Below are positions 43,285 through 52,528 of a stretch of 64,000 nucleotides of DNA, one piece after another. The stretch covers positions 372,001 through 436,000 of the forward strand of contig NZ_SSMQ01000001.1 of assembly GCF_005144585.1 (NCBI RefSeq), in the 5' to 3' direction. Position 1 is the stretch's first letter; every line of letters begins with the position of its first letter. The position numbers and the translations under genes were made by a program. The DNA is from Polyangium fumosum. Lineage in GTDB: Bacteria > Myxococcota_A > Polyangia > Polyangiales > Polyangiaceae. The notes beneath the pieces are model-generated. The model had not been told where the DNA came from and made no database searches. It saw only the letters and a list, made by a program, of their open reading frames with translations.

Positions 43285-45495
43285 ATGACCTTGGTCCGTT
43301 CGTTCGCGGCGCTCGCGCCCCTCGCGCTCCTCCTCCTCGCCTGCCCCGGCACCTCGCCGGTCACCGGCCCGAAGGACAAGGCTGGCCCGTCCCCGTCGGC
43401 CTCGGCGTCCGTCGAGGCGCCGGGACCCGAGCTCGACGCGCCCCCGCCCACGCCCAAAAAGGCCGTGTTCAAAGAATACCACGGCGAGAGCGTCGCCGAC
43501 GATTACCAGTGGCTCGAAGACGGCACGAGCTCCGACGTCAAGAGCTGGGTCGGCGACCACAACCGGCGGACGCGGGCCTTCCTGGACATCCTCCCCGGCC
43601 GTCAGGCGCTCTACACGAGCGTGCGCAAGTTCGTCGAATACGGCACGCCCGCGTTTTACGCGTTCCAGCACAAGGGCGGCGTCCTCTTTTCGATGCGCTG
43701 GCGCCCGCCGAAGCAGCAGCCGTTCCTGGTCACGCTCACGCCCGTCGACAAGCCGAACGCCGAGAAGGTCCTCCTCGATCCGAACACGGTCGATCCTTCG
43801 GGCAATACCTCGATCGATTATTACGTCGCCTCGCCCGACGGCGGGAAGGTCGCGGTCTCGCTCTCGAAGGGCGACCGCGCAGGCGGCTCGATCCACGTCT
43901 TCGACGTGGGCTCGGGCCGCGAGATCGCCGAGGTCGTCCCGCAGGGCGCCGGCCGTTACAAGGGCAAGAGCATTGCCTGGAATGCGGGCGGCACCGGGTT
44001 TTTCTACACGCGGTATCCCGCGGAGGGCGAGGGCAAACCCGAGGATCGCGGGTTTTTCCAGAAGGTCTATTTCCACAAGCTCCACACGCCCGTGAAGGAC
44101 GACGCGCCCGCCATCGACAAGCTGCCGCGCCTCGCGCAGATCGACCTCGAGACGAGCGGCGACGGCAAATTCGTCACGGCGCGCGCCGAGAGCGGCTACG
44201 GCGGGCCGAAAGAGCACCACGTCTTCCGCCAGGGCGGGGGTTTTTCCAAGGTCGCGGACGCCGCCGACGAGGTCGAGCGCACGGTCGCGGGGCCCGACGG
44301 CGACCTCTACATCATCTCGAAGAAGGACGCGCCGCGCGGCAAGCTCCTGCGCACCTCGGCGTGGAAGCCGCAGCTCGCGAAGGCCACGGTCGTCGTGCCC
44401 GAGGGCGAGTCGGTCCTGCTCGACGTGCTCCCCACGCTCCAGCGCATCTATGTGCGCAGCAGCGCGGGCGGGCCCTCCGAAATGCGCTGGTTCGACCTCA
44501 AGGGCAAGCCCGGCGGCGTCGTCCCAACCTTGCCCGTCTCCGCGGTGCACGAGGTCGTGCTGCTCCAGGAGGACGACCTCTACTTCGAGAACGAGAGCTT
44601 CACCGAGGCCTCGGCCTGGTATCGCTTCCGCGCGTCGAGCGGCAAGGTCGAGAAGACCGCGATGGCCCAGCCCGCGACGGCCGATTTCGGCGACGCGACC
44701 GTGGTGCGCGAGACGTGCACCTCGAAGGACGGCACGAAGATCCCGCTCAGCATCCTGCGCCGCAAGGACGCGAAGTTCGACGGGCAGAACCCCACGATCC
44801 TCACGGGGCAGGGCGGCTTCGGCGTGGTCGTCTCGCCGGACTACGACCCCACGCGGCGCGCCTGGCTCGACGTCGGCGGGATCGTCGCGGTCGCGAACCT
44901 GCGCGGCGGCGGCGAGGGCGGCGACGGCTGGCACAAGGCCGGCATGCTCACGCAGAAGCAGACCGTGTTCGACGATTTCTTCGCCTGCGCCGAGCGATTG
45001 TTCGAGCTCAAAGTGACGAAGAGCGACAAGCTCGCGCTCCTCGGCGCGCCGCAGTCGCCCTTGCTCATGGGCGCGGCGCTCACGCAGCGGCCCGACATGT
45101 TCCGCGCCATCGTCGCGCGCGGCGGCATCTACGACATGCTCCGGCTCGAAGGCACGCCGAACGGCGCGTACGACGTCCCCGAGTACGGCTCGATCGCCGA
45201 CGAGAAGCAGTTCAAGGCGCTCTACGGCTACTCGCCGTACCACCGCGTCGAGGACGGCAAGCCCTACCCCGCGACGCTCCTGCTCACCGGTGAAAACGAC
45301 CCACGCGGCGATCCTTCACACGCCCGCAAGATGGCCGCGCGCCTGCTCGCGGCGACGAGCGCGAAGGCGCCGATCCTCCTGCGTTCGAGCGGCGACACGG
45401 GCCGCGGCGTCGGCACGCCGCTCGACCACGCGGTGCTCGAAGCCGTGGACGTCTACACATTTCTATTTCACGTGCTCGGCATCCGGAAGCCGTGA
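43285..45495 (+). CDS. Prolyl-oligopeptidase (S9A) family lipoprotein, apparently inactive
   Basis: The 736-residue protein has a signal (LAPLALLLLACPGT) with a lipobox Cys and a Pro/Ser-rich spacer, then clear S9A sequence: EYHGESVADDYQWLEDG, beta-propeller repeats, and a C-terminal hydrolase-like part with GGGEGGDGWHKAGM and RPDMFRAIVARGGIYDML. In active enzymes the nucleophile lies in a GGSNGG motif; here it is GAPQSP (587-592), putting Pro589 at the Ser position. The His loop, normally AGHG, reads DTGRG, giving Arg707. Both catalytic residues are thus lost, so it is probably a pseudoenzyme, perhaps a binding or scaffold protein at the cell surface. The rest of the fold seems intact and codon use is normal, arguing against decay. 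Confidence 0.9.
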   Translation: MTLVRSFAALAPLALLLLACPGTSPVTGPKDKAGPSPSASASVEAPGPELDAPPPTPKKAVFKEYHGESVADDYQWLEDGTSSDVKSWVGDHNRRTRAFLDILPGRQALYTSVRKFVEYGTPAFYAFQHKGGVLFSMRWRPPKQQPFLVTLTPVDKPNAEKVLLDPNTVDPSGNTSIDYYVASPDGGKVAVSLSKGDRAGGSIHVFDVGSGREIAEVVPQGAGRYKGKSIAWNAGGTGFFYTRYPAEGEGKPEDRGFFQKVYFHKLHTPVKDDAPAIDKLPRLAQIDLETSGDGKFVTARAESGYGGPKEHHVFRQGGGFSKVADAADEVERTVAGPDGDLYIISKKDAPRGKLLRTSAWKPQLAKATVVVPEGESVLLDVLPTLQRIYVRSSAGGPSEMRWFDLKGKPGGVVPTLPVSAVHEVVLLQEDDLYFENESFTEASAWYRFRASSGKVEKTAMAQPATADFGDATVVRETCTSKDGTKIPLSILRRKDAKFDGQNPTILTGQGGFGVVVSPDYDPTRRAWLDVGGIVAVANLRGGGEGGDGWHKAGMLTQKQTVFDDFFACAERLFELKVTKSDKLALLGAPQSPLLMGAALTQRPDMFRAIVARGGIYDMLRLEGTPNGAYDVPEYGSIADEKQFKALYGYSPYHRVEDGKPYPATLLLTGENDPRGDPSHARKMAARLLAATSAKAPILLRSSGDTGRGVGTPLDHAVLEAVDVYTFLFHVLGIRKP

Positions 45496-45606
45496 ACGTG
45501 GTGTGAATCGAGTGCGAATCGATCTTCGCGCCACGTCGAGCTTGACTTGATCGGCGCGGGACCCGAAATCCTCTCCCTCTCACGGGGGGGAAACGAGGCG
45601 AATTCC

Positions 45607-48600
45607 ATGAGCGAGACGGAGACGACTGGGGGTTTGGGGGCGGCGCAGCCCGGCACCGCCGGGCATAGCCCCCAAGCGGTGAACGGAGCTGCACAGAGCA
45701 CCCCGCTGCTCCCTTCGCGTGTCCTCTCCGGCAAGCGGCTGGTGGTCGTCGGCGGGACGGGCTTCCTCGGCAAGGTCTGGGTCTCGATGCTGCTGCATCG
45801 GTTCCCCGAGATCGGCCATCTCTACCTGCTCGTCCGGCCCAAGGCGGGCCAGTCCGCCGAGGAGCGGTTCTGGTCGCAGATCGCCACCTCCGCCGCGTTC
45901 GACCCGATCCGCGAAGCGCACCCGGGCGCCGAGTTCGAGGCCTGGGTGGCCCAGAAGATCACGGCGATCGCGGGCGACATCGTCCACCACGAGTGCGGGC
46001 TCGACAAGGACCTGCTCGCGCGCATCGACGGCACGATCGACGCGGTCGTCAACGTCGCGGGCGTCGTCGACTTCAACCCGCCGCTCGACGAGGCGCTGGA
46101 GGTCAACGCGTTCGGCGTGACGAACCTCGTCTCGCTCGCCCGCCGCCTCGGGGCGCCCGTCCTGCACACGAGCACGTGTTACGTCGCGGGCTACCGCTCC
46201 GGCCTCATCGAGGAGGTCGACCCGCGCGAGGTGCCCTTCCCGCGCGCCGAGGGTGAGACCTGGTTCGGCGCGGGCATCGCCGAGCGCACGCTCGAACGCT
46301 CGCACTGGGATCCGCAGCGCGAGATCGACGAGTGCCTCGACCTCATCAAGCAGGCGCGCCACCGCTGCGAGGATGCGTTTCGGCAGAGCGCGTTCCTCGA
46401 CGAGGCCAAGGAGAACCTCCAGGCGCGCGGCGAGCCTTGCCGCGGCACGGCGCTCGACGCCGAGCTCGCCAAGGTGAAGCGCCGCTTCACGGAGAACCAC
46501 CTCACCGAGGCCGGCACCGAGCGCGCGCAGTTCTGGGGCTGGACGAACATCTACACGTACACGAAGAGCATCGGCGAGCAGGTCCTTGCGGCGAGCGGCG
46601 TGCCGTACACGATCGTACGTCCGGCCGTCATCGAGTCCTCGTGCGTCTATCCGTTCCCCGGCTGGAACGAGGGCATCAACACGAGCGCGCCGTTCATCTA
46701 CATGGCCATGCAGGGCCAGGTGCAGATGCCCGGCGATCACCGGGTCCACCTCGACATCATCCCCTGCGACATGGTCACGAGCGGCATGATCGCCTCGCTT
46801 TGCGAGCTGCTCGAAGGCAAGGCGCCGGCCGTGTACCAGTACGGCACGACGGACACGAACGGCTGCCGCATGACGCGGTACTACGAGCTCATGGGCCTCT
46901 ACAAGCGCAAGCTCGCGTATGAGGGCAAGCGGAGCGCGCTCTTCGACTGGGTCAAGGCGTACTTCGAGCCCGTCGGCCTCACGAAGAAGCAATACGAGCA
47001 GCACGGCTCGCACCAGATCGCGAAGGCGATGAACACGCTCGGCGGCGTGCTCGGCAAGCTCGCGGGCGGGCCAGTGCGGCCGCTGCTCAAGCCTGCGTCG
47101 GACATGCTCCTCAGCGCGGCGAAGGCCGAGGAGAAGATGGCCGGCGTGATGGACATCTTCCTCCCGTTCGTCGCGGAGGCGGACTGGGTGTTCTCCTGCG
47201 CGAACACGCGCGCGGCGATGGCGCGCATGCCCGAGGAGGAGCGCGCGAAGTTCTACTGGGAGCCCGAGAAGCTCGATTGGCGCTGGTTCATGTGGGAGAT
47301 CCACATTCCGGGCCTCGAAAAGTGGGTCTTCCCGCTCATCGACGAGAAGCAGAACAAACAGCTCAAGGCCCTGCGCAAGTACGACCAGCTCATCGATCTC
47401 ATCGAGGAGATGGCCGAGCGGCACGACCACGCCGTCGCGCTGCAGCTCCTCACGGACGAGGGCCTCACGCGCACCACGTTTCGCGAGCTGCGGGACGGCA
47501 TGCTCGCCACGGCTGCGCGCCTCGCGGCGGTCGGGGTTCAGCCGGGGGATCGCGTGCTGCTCGCGGGCGAGAACCAGCCTGCGTGGCCCGTCGCGTACTT
47601 CGGCATCCTGCGCGCCGGCGCGGTCGCGGTGCCCGTGGATCCTGCGCTGGAGGAGCGCCAGCTCGCGAACATCCTCCGCTCCTCGGGGGCGCGCATCGCG
47701 CTCTGGGATCCGTTCGTCGAGGGCAAGGGCGGCAAGGGCGCGCGCGCCTCGTTCCCCGAGCTCCGCGTCTACGATCTCCCGAGCTTCGCGGACCCCGATG
47801 GGCACGAACAACTGCCCCCGCCCGAGGTCACGATCAAGGGCGAGCACATCGCGAGCATCATCTACACGAGCGGCACGACGGGCGATCCGAAGGGCGTCAT
47901 GCTCTCGCACGACAACTTCACGGCGCTGCTCGCCTCGCTCGCGCCGATCTTCCCGCTCGCCCAGCACGACCGCATCCTGAGCGTCTTGCCGCTGCACCAC
48001 ACGTTCGAGTTCACGTGTGGCTTGCTCCTCCCGATCTCGCGCGGCACGCGCATCATCTACATCGGCGAGCTCAGCGGTGAGCGTGTCTCGAAGGGCCTCG
48101 CGGAGGGACGCATCACGGCGATGGTCGGCGTGCCCGCGCTCTGGCAGATGCTCGAGCGCCGCGTGACCGCGCGCGTGAAGGAGCAGGGGCCCGCGGCCGC
48201 GGCGGCCTTCGACTGGGCCCTGGAGCTGAACCGCTTGCTCGGCGAGAAGGCCGGCCTGAACCTCGGCCGCCTCTTCTTCGGCACGGTGCACAAGGCGCTC
48301 GGCGGCAACGTGCGTTTCCTGATCTCGGGCGGCGCGGCGTTGCCCAAGGACACGGCGAACGTCTTCCGGGGCCTCGGTTTGCCGCTCAGCGAGGGCTACG
48401 GTTTGACCGAGGCGGCGCCCGTGCTCACCGTGGCCAAGGCCGCGCCGGGCCTGCGCCCGGGCACGGTCGGAAAGCCCATCCCGAACGTCGAGATCAAGAT
48501 CGACAAACCCGACGCGGGCGGCGTCGGCGAGGTGCTCGCGCGCGGCCCGAACGTGATGCTCGGGTACGCAGGCAACGAGGAGGCGACGAGCGCCGCGATC

Positions 48601-50403
48601 GACGAAGCCGGGTGGCTGCACACGGGCGATCTCGGCAAGCTCGACAAGAAGGGCCGCCTCGTCATCGTCGGCCGCAAGAAGGACGTCATCGTCACGGCGA
48701 GCGGCGAGAACGTGTACCCGGACGACGTCGAGAACCTCCTCGGCGGCACCCCGCACGTCCGCGAGATCGCGATCGTGGGCATCGACGACGGGCAGGGCGG
48801 CGAGCGCGTCGCGTGCCTCGCCGTGCCCGAGCGGGACGAGGGCGAGCCCGCGGAAGGCGAGAAGCGTCCTTCCCGCGCCGAGCGCCACGAGCGCGCGATG
48901 AAGGCGCTGCGCGAGGCGTTCCAGAAGCTGCCGAAGGTCGCGCAGCCGTCGGTCGTGCACCTGTGGGATCACGACCTGCCGCGCACCGCGACCCGCAAGG
49001 TCAAGCGCAGCGAGGTGAAGAGCGTGCTCGCGAAGCTCGCGAGCGCGTCGGCCATGCCCGCGGGCGAGGGCGCGGGGCAGGCGACGAGCGCGTCGGCGCG
49101 CCACGCGATCGCTACGATCGCGAACAAAAAGTCGGCTGATCTCACGCCGGGGATGAGCCTCCGGGGCGATCTCCGGTTCGACTCGCTCATGGCGATGGAG
49201 CTCGCGGCGGCGCTCGAAGCGCAGACGGGCCGGGCGATCGACACCGACCGGCTCTCGCGTTGCGACACGGTGGGCGACGTGGAGGCGCTCGTCGTCGAGA
49301 TCGGCGGCGAGGCGGCGCACGAGGTCGAGCTCGCGAAGGTCGACGAAGGCGAGGACGAGCCGATCAAGTTCCCGAAGCCGCTCGCCGACATGGCCAAGCA
49401 GCTCCTCGGGAAGGCCCAGATGAACTTCTACGACCGGGTGATGCACCCCAAGGTCTACGGAAGGGCCTACATCCCGCACAACCGGAACACGATCGTCGCC
49501 TCGAACCACGCGAGCCACCTCGACATGGGGTTCGTCAAGTACGCCCTCGGCGCGTACGGCGACGAGCTCGTCTCGCTCGCGGCGCAGGACTATTTCTTCG
49601 AGTCGGGGAAATGGCGCCGTGCGTATTTCGAGAACCTGACGAACCTCGCGCCCTTCGATCGCAAGGGCGGCCTCCGGCAGGCGCTCCGCCAGGCGGGCGA
49701 CCTGCTCGATCAGGGCAACACGATCCTGATCTTCCCGGAGGGCACGCGGAGCACCGACGGCCAGATTCACGAGTTTGGCGCGGCGATCGGCCACCTCGCG
49801 CTGCACCACGAGGTGGACATCCTGCCGGTTTGGCTGGGCGGAACCTACGAGGCGCTGCCCAAGGGTGCGAATTTCCTGAAGAAGCGCGACCTCGTGGCGC
49901 GCGTCGGGCCGCCGCTCGAGGTGCGTGAGCTGAAGCGCCTCACGGCCGGCATGAAGACGACCGTGGCGTGTCGCAAGGTCGCGGAGCTGACGCGGCAGGC
50001 GGTGGTCCTCCTCAAGGAGGGCAAGGTGCTCGACATCCGGCACATCGACCGGATCGAGGAGGCGACGCCGAAGCAGGAGCACCCGCTCGTGCTCCTGTTC
50101 CGCGACCTCGAGACGAAGTTCGTCCCGAACCGCGTGACCGCGCCGGTCACGTATTACTTCACGCTCGGCAACGAGAACGAGGCCAAGTGGACGCTGCGCG
50201 TCGAGCCGAACAAGTGCGAGGCGAAGATCGGCAAGCCCGAGGGCGCCGCGGCCGATTGCGTGCTCAAGACGTCGCCGGAGATCTTCCTCAAGATCGTGCG
50301 TGAGGGCTACACGCCGAGCCCGATGGAGTTCATGTCGGGCGCCGTGAAATCGAACGACATCTCGCTGCTCTTGACCTTCCAGAAGGTATTCGATCTCGTA
50401 TGA
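45607..50403 (+). CDS. Five-domain lipid enzyme: reductase, acyl ligase, ACP, acyltransferase, SCP2
   Basis: A 1598-residue multidomain protein. An N-terminal fatty-acyl reductase of NAD(P)-binding type has GGTGFLG (49-55) and Y316-x3-K320. An adenylate-forming acyl ligase follows, with YTSGTTGDPKG near 753-763 and LSEGYGLTEAAP. An acyl carrier domain has the phosphopantetheine Ser1193 in RFDSLMAME. A PlsC-like acyltransferase has NHASHLD (1300-1306) and FPEGTRS (1376-1382). The C-terminus resembles an SCP2 sterol-carrier domain. It could activate, reduce and re-esterify fatty acids to make fatty alcohols, wax or ether lipids; the layout recalls, from memory, ElbD of Myxococcus ether-lipid synthesis. 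The downstream SDR gene overlaps its stop. A GAGG ribosome site precedes the ATG. Confidence 0.9.
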   Translation: MSETETTGGLGAAQPGTAGHSPQAVNGAAQSTPLLPSRVLSGKRLVVVGGTGFLGKVWVSMLLHRFPEIGHLYLLVRPKAGQSAEERFWSQIATSAAFDPIREAHPGAEFEAWVAQKITAIAGDIVHHECGLDKDLLARIDGTIDAVVNVAGVVDFNPPLDEALEVNAFGVTNLVSLARRLGAPVLHTSTCYVAGYRSGLIEEVDPREVPFPRAEGETWFGAGIAERTLERSHWDPQREIDECLDLIKQARHRCEDAFRQSAFLDEAKENLQARGEPCRGTALDAELAKVKRRFTENHLTEAGTERAQFWGWTNIYTYTKSIGEQVLAASGVPYTIVRPAVIESSCVYPFPGWNEGINTSAPFIYMAMQGQVQMPGDHRVHLDIIPCDMVTSGMIASLCELLEGKAPAVYQYGTTDTNGCRMTRYYELMGLYKRKLAYEGKRSALFDWVKAYFEPVGLTKKQYEQHGSHQIAKAMNTLGGVLGKLAGGPVRPLLKPASDMLLSAAKAEEKMAGVMDIFLPFVAEADWVFSCANTRAAMARMPEEERAKFYWEPEKLDWRWFMWEIHIPGLEKWVFPLIDEKQNKQLKALRKYDQLIDLIEEMAERHDHAVALQLLTDEGLTRTTFRELRDGMLATAARLAAVGVQPGDRVLLAGENQPAWPVAYFGILRAGAVAVPVDPALEERQLANILRSSGARIALWDPFVEGKGGKGARASFPELRVYDLPSFADPDGHEQLPPPEVTIKGEHIASIIYTSGTTGDPKGVMLSHDNFTALLASLAPIFPLAQHDRILSVLPLHHTFEFTCGLLLPISRGTRIIYIGELSGERVSKGLAEGRITAMVGVPALWQMLERRVTARVKEQGPAAAAAFDWALELNRLLGEKAGLNLGRLFFGTVHKALGGNVRFLISGGAALPKDTANVFRGLGLPLSEGYGLTEAAPVLTVAKAAPGLRPGTVGKPIPNVEIKIDKPDAGGVGEVLARGPNVMLGYAGNEEATSAAIDEAGWLHTGDLGKLDKKGRLVIVGRKKDVIVTASGENVYPDDVENLLGGTPHVREIAIVGIDDGQGGERVACLAVPERDEGEPAEGEKRPSRAERHERAMKALREAFQKLPKVAQPSVVHLWDHDLPRTATRKVKRSEVKSVLAKLASASAMPAGEGAGQATSASARHAIATIANKKSADLTPGMSLRGDLRFDSLMAMELAAALEAQTGRAIDTDRLSRCDTVGDVEALVVEIGGEAAHEVELAKVDEGEDEPIKFPKPLADMAKQLLGKAQMNFYDRVMHPKVYGRAYIPHNRNTIVASNHASHLDMGFVKYALGAYGDELVSLAAQDYFFESGKWRRAYFENLTNLAPFDRKGGLRQALRQAGDLLDQGNTILIFPEGTRSTDGQIHEFGAAIGHLALHHEVDILPVWLGGTYEALPKGANFLKKRDLVARVGPPLEVRELKRLTAGMKTTVACRKVAELTRQAVVLLKEGKVLDIRHIDRIEEATPKQEHPLVLLFRDLETKFVPNRVTAPVTYYFTLGNENEAKWTLRVEPNKCEAKIGKPEGAAADCVLKTSPEIFLKIVREGYTPSPMEFMSGAVKSNDISLLLTFQKVFDLV

Positions 50404-51401
50404 GCCGCTATCTCGTCACGGGTGCCACGGGGTTTCTCGGACGTCACCTCGTCTCGGTGCTGCTCTCGGGCGGTCACCAGGTGGTGGCGCTTTGCCGCAA
50501 GGAGCCCGCGGGCTTCGCCGGAAAAGAGGGTTTTTCCGTGGCGCGCGGCGACGTGCTCGACGCCGCGAGCGTCAAGCGCGCGGCCGAAGGCTGCGAAGGG
50601 CTCTTCCATTGCGCGGGCCGGGTCTCGCGGCGGCCGGAGGACGCGGAGGCGCTCTTCCGGGTGCACGTCGAGGGCACGAAGATCACGCTCGACGCGGCGC
50701 GGGCTGCGGGCGTGCGGCGTGTCGTCCTGGCGAGCACGAGCGGCACGATGGCCGTGAGCCGCGAGGCGAAGGTCATCGACGAGACGGCGCTCGCGCCGCA
50801 GGACGTGATCGCGCGCTGGCCGTATTACCGGTCGAAGCTTTATGCCGAGCGCGCGGGGCTCGACCGCAGCGGGCCCGGGTTCGAGGTCGTGTCGGTCAAT
50901 CCCTCGCTCCTGCTCGGGCCTGGGGACGTGCTCGGCTCGTCGACCGGCGACGTCGTGAAGTTCATGGAGAAGCGCGTGCCGATGATCCCGAGCGGCGGCC
51001 TCTCATTCGTGGACGCGCGCGACGCCGCGGCGACGATGGTGGCGGCGATGGAGAAGGGCCGGGCGGGCGAAAAATACCTGCTTGGCGCGAAAAACCTGAC
51101 GTTCGAGGCGTTCTTCGGGATGCTCGAGCGCGTGACGGGCGTGAAGGGCCCGAGCGTGAAGGCGCCGAAGAGCTTGCTCCTGGCGCAGGCGGGCGCCGAG
51201 ATCATGGAGCGGATCGCCAAGCGGATGAACACCGAGAGCCCGATCGACCGGGTGAGCGCGGAGATGAGCCAGCATTACTGGTACCTCGACGCGAAGAAGG
51301 CGACGCGGGAGCTCGGCTTTTCGCCGCGGGATGCGATCGAGACGCTCTCCGACACCGTGAAGGACCTGCGCGAGCGCGGGGTCGTCTGGCCGAAAGACTA
51401 G
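50400..51401 (+). CDS. NAD(P)-dependent epimerase/dehydratase-type SDR
   Basis: This extended short-chain dehydrogenase (333 residues) has the cofactor motif VTGATGFLGRHLV at its N-terminus and a YYRSK (Tyr-x3-Lys) catalytic pair near residue 142. It resembles dihydroflavonol-4-reductase-like and 3-beta-hydroxysteroid-dehydrogenase-like proteins. The ATG overlaps the stop of the five-domain lipid gene by four bases, so the proteins are likely made in a fixed ratio and may act on one lipid pathway, for example reducing or oxidising a ketone or alcohol intermediate. The substrate is not evident. A lipoprotein gene follows after 65 bases. Confidence 0.88.
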   Translation: MSRYLVTGATGFLGRHLVSVLLSGGHQVVALCRKEPAGFAGKEGFSVARGDVLDAASVKRAAEGCEGLFHCAGRVSRRPEDAEALFRVHVEGTKITLDAARAAGVRRVVLASTSGTMAVSREAKVIDETALAPQDVIARWPYYRSKLYAERAGLDRSGPGFEVVSVNPSLLLGPGDVLGSSTGDVVKFMEKRVPMIPSGGLSFVDARDAAATMVAAMEKGRAGEKYLLGAKNLTFEAFFGMLERVTGVKGPSVKAPKSLLLAQAGAEIMERIAKRMNTESPIDRVSAEMSQHYWYLDAKKATRELGFSPRDAIETLSDTVKDLRERGVVWPKD

Positions 51402-51466
51402 GTCGAGGACGGCCCCTCGGGGACCATTGCGATGCGCAGCCCCCTCGACTAGGGTCCGCGGGCGAG

Positions 51467-52507
51467 ATGTCCTACCGCAAGCTCGTTTCTCCCGCGATTG
51501 TCGCGTCCCTCGCCCTCTCGGTCGCCGCCTGCGGCGGGTCCGCCGCGGAAAACCCGCCCCCGGCGGACCCGGCGATGGCCACGTCGACCACGCCGAGCGC
51601 CGCTCCCTCGGCCGCTCCGACGGCGACGCCGACCGCTGCGCCCGAGGCCAAACCAGCGGCCGAGCCCGAGAAGCCCAAGGGGCTCGTGCACGACGCGGAT
51701 GGCCCGGATGGGGTTCGTCGCTGGGCGCTCTGGGATGGGCCGAAGACCGGCGCGGCCATCACGACGCCGAAGGCGTGGGTCGTCGCGCCCAATATGGGCA
51801 GCCTCAAGGAGACGAAGGATTCGTTCGGCGCGGTCCGGATCAAGCTCGTCACCGTCGCGAAGGCCGACGCGAACGAGGTCGTCTACGAGGAGCGGGGGAA
51901 CAAGTACGCGGTGCCGGCGGCGCTCGCGCGGCCCGCGGCGCCGCCGAAGGGGCTCAAGAAGGGCGCATTCGCGATTTGCAACTTCGGGCAAAGCCACTGG
52001 GTCGGGCGTATCGAGGCCGTGGACGCGAAATCGGCGACGTGCGCGCTCCGGTTCATGAAGAAGCTGCGCAAGGAGAAGCTCCCGCTGGAGGAGGTGCTCG
52101 CGTTCGAGGCGCCGCTCGGCATGGGGAGTTACGCGATGGTGCGCTTCGAGGGCGGCCCGGACACCGATACGTCGTATGCCGCGCAGGTCTTCTTGGTGAG
52201 CGGCGAGGACGCCTGGGTCACGGTCGAGACGCAGTTCGGCAATGGATACGGGGCGCGCGAGGGGCGGCGCGTGCACAAGGTCAGGGCGTCGAACCTGACG
52301 CCCATCGACGTCTCGAAGCCCCTGGCGGTGGGCGCGCCGTGCCTCACCGAGGACGTCGTGCGCTTCGGGGCCTGCACGGTCAAGAAGGTGTTCGACGGTG
52401 GCCTCGCGTATGTGCTGGCCTTCAAGGACAACGAGTCGCCGATCCAAGAGGAATGGGACCTCGGCACCGTGGCGCCGCTCCCGAAGGAGGCGAAGCCGGC
52501 CAAGTAA
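51467..52507 (+). CDS. Hypothetical lipoprotein, 346 residues
   Basis: The product starts with a signal and lipobox LSVAAC, then a Pro/Ala/Thr/Glu-rich linker to about residue 68. The rest is beta-rich with repeated tryptophan-containing strands and motifs like FAICNFGQSHWVGRIEAVD and YAAQVFLVSGEDAWVTVET, possibly Tudor/SH3-like modules. No catalytic residues or known family were recognised. It is probably anchored in a membrane, facing the periplasm. The gene follows the SDR and precedes the CvfB-like RNA-binding gene on the same strand, without evidence of shared function. Confidence 0.7.
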   Translation: MSYRKLVSPAIVASLALSVAACGGSAAENPPPADPAMATSTTPSAAPSAAPTATPTAAPEAKPAAEPEKPKGLVHDADGPDGVRRWALWDGPKTGAAITTPKAWVVAPNMGSLKETKDSFGAVRIKLVTVAKADANEVVYEERGNKYAVPAALARPAAPPKGLKKGAFAICNFGQSHWVGRIEAVDAKSATCALRFMKKLRKEKLPLEEVLAFEAPLGMGSYAMVRFEGGPDTDTSYAAQVFLVSGEDAWVTVETQFGNGYGAREGRRVHKVRASNLTPIDVSKPLAVGAPCLTEDVVRFGACTVKKVFDGGLAYVLAFKDNESPIQEEWDLGTVAPLPKEAKPAK

Positions 52508-52528
52508 AGGCCGTTCGCGACAAACCGC

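Noticed and set aside
43285-45495. Active prolyl oligopeptidase using Ser591
   Set aside because: Ser591 lies two residues from the expected nucleophile position and not in a Gly-x-Ser-x-Gly turn, and the catalytic His is also missing.
45580-50082. A 1500-codon open frame on the minus strand opposite the five-domain lipid gene, and similar long antisense frames elsewhere (for example 16232-19684)
   Set aside because: They lie exactly opposite strong genes, are Arg/Glu/Asp/His-rich low-complexity translations and have no family motifs. In DNA this GC-rich, stop codons are rare in antisense frames.
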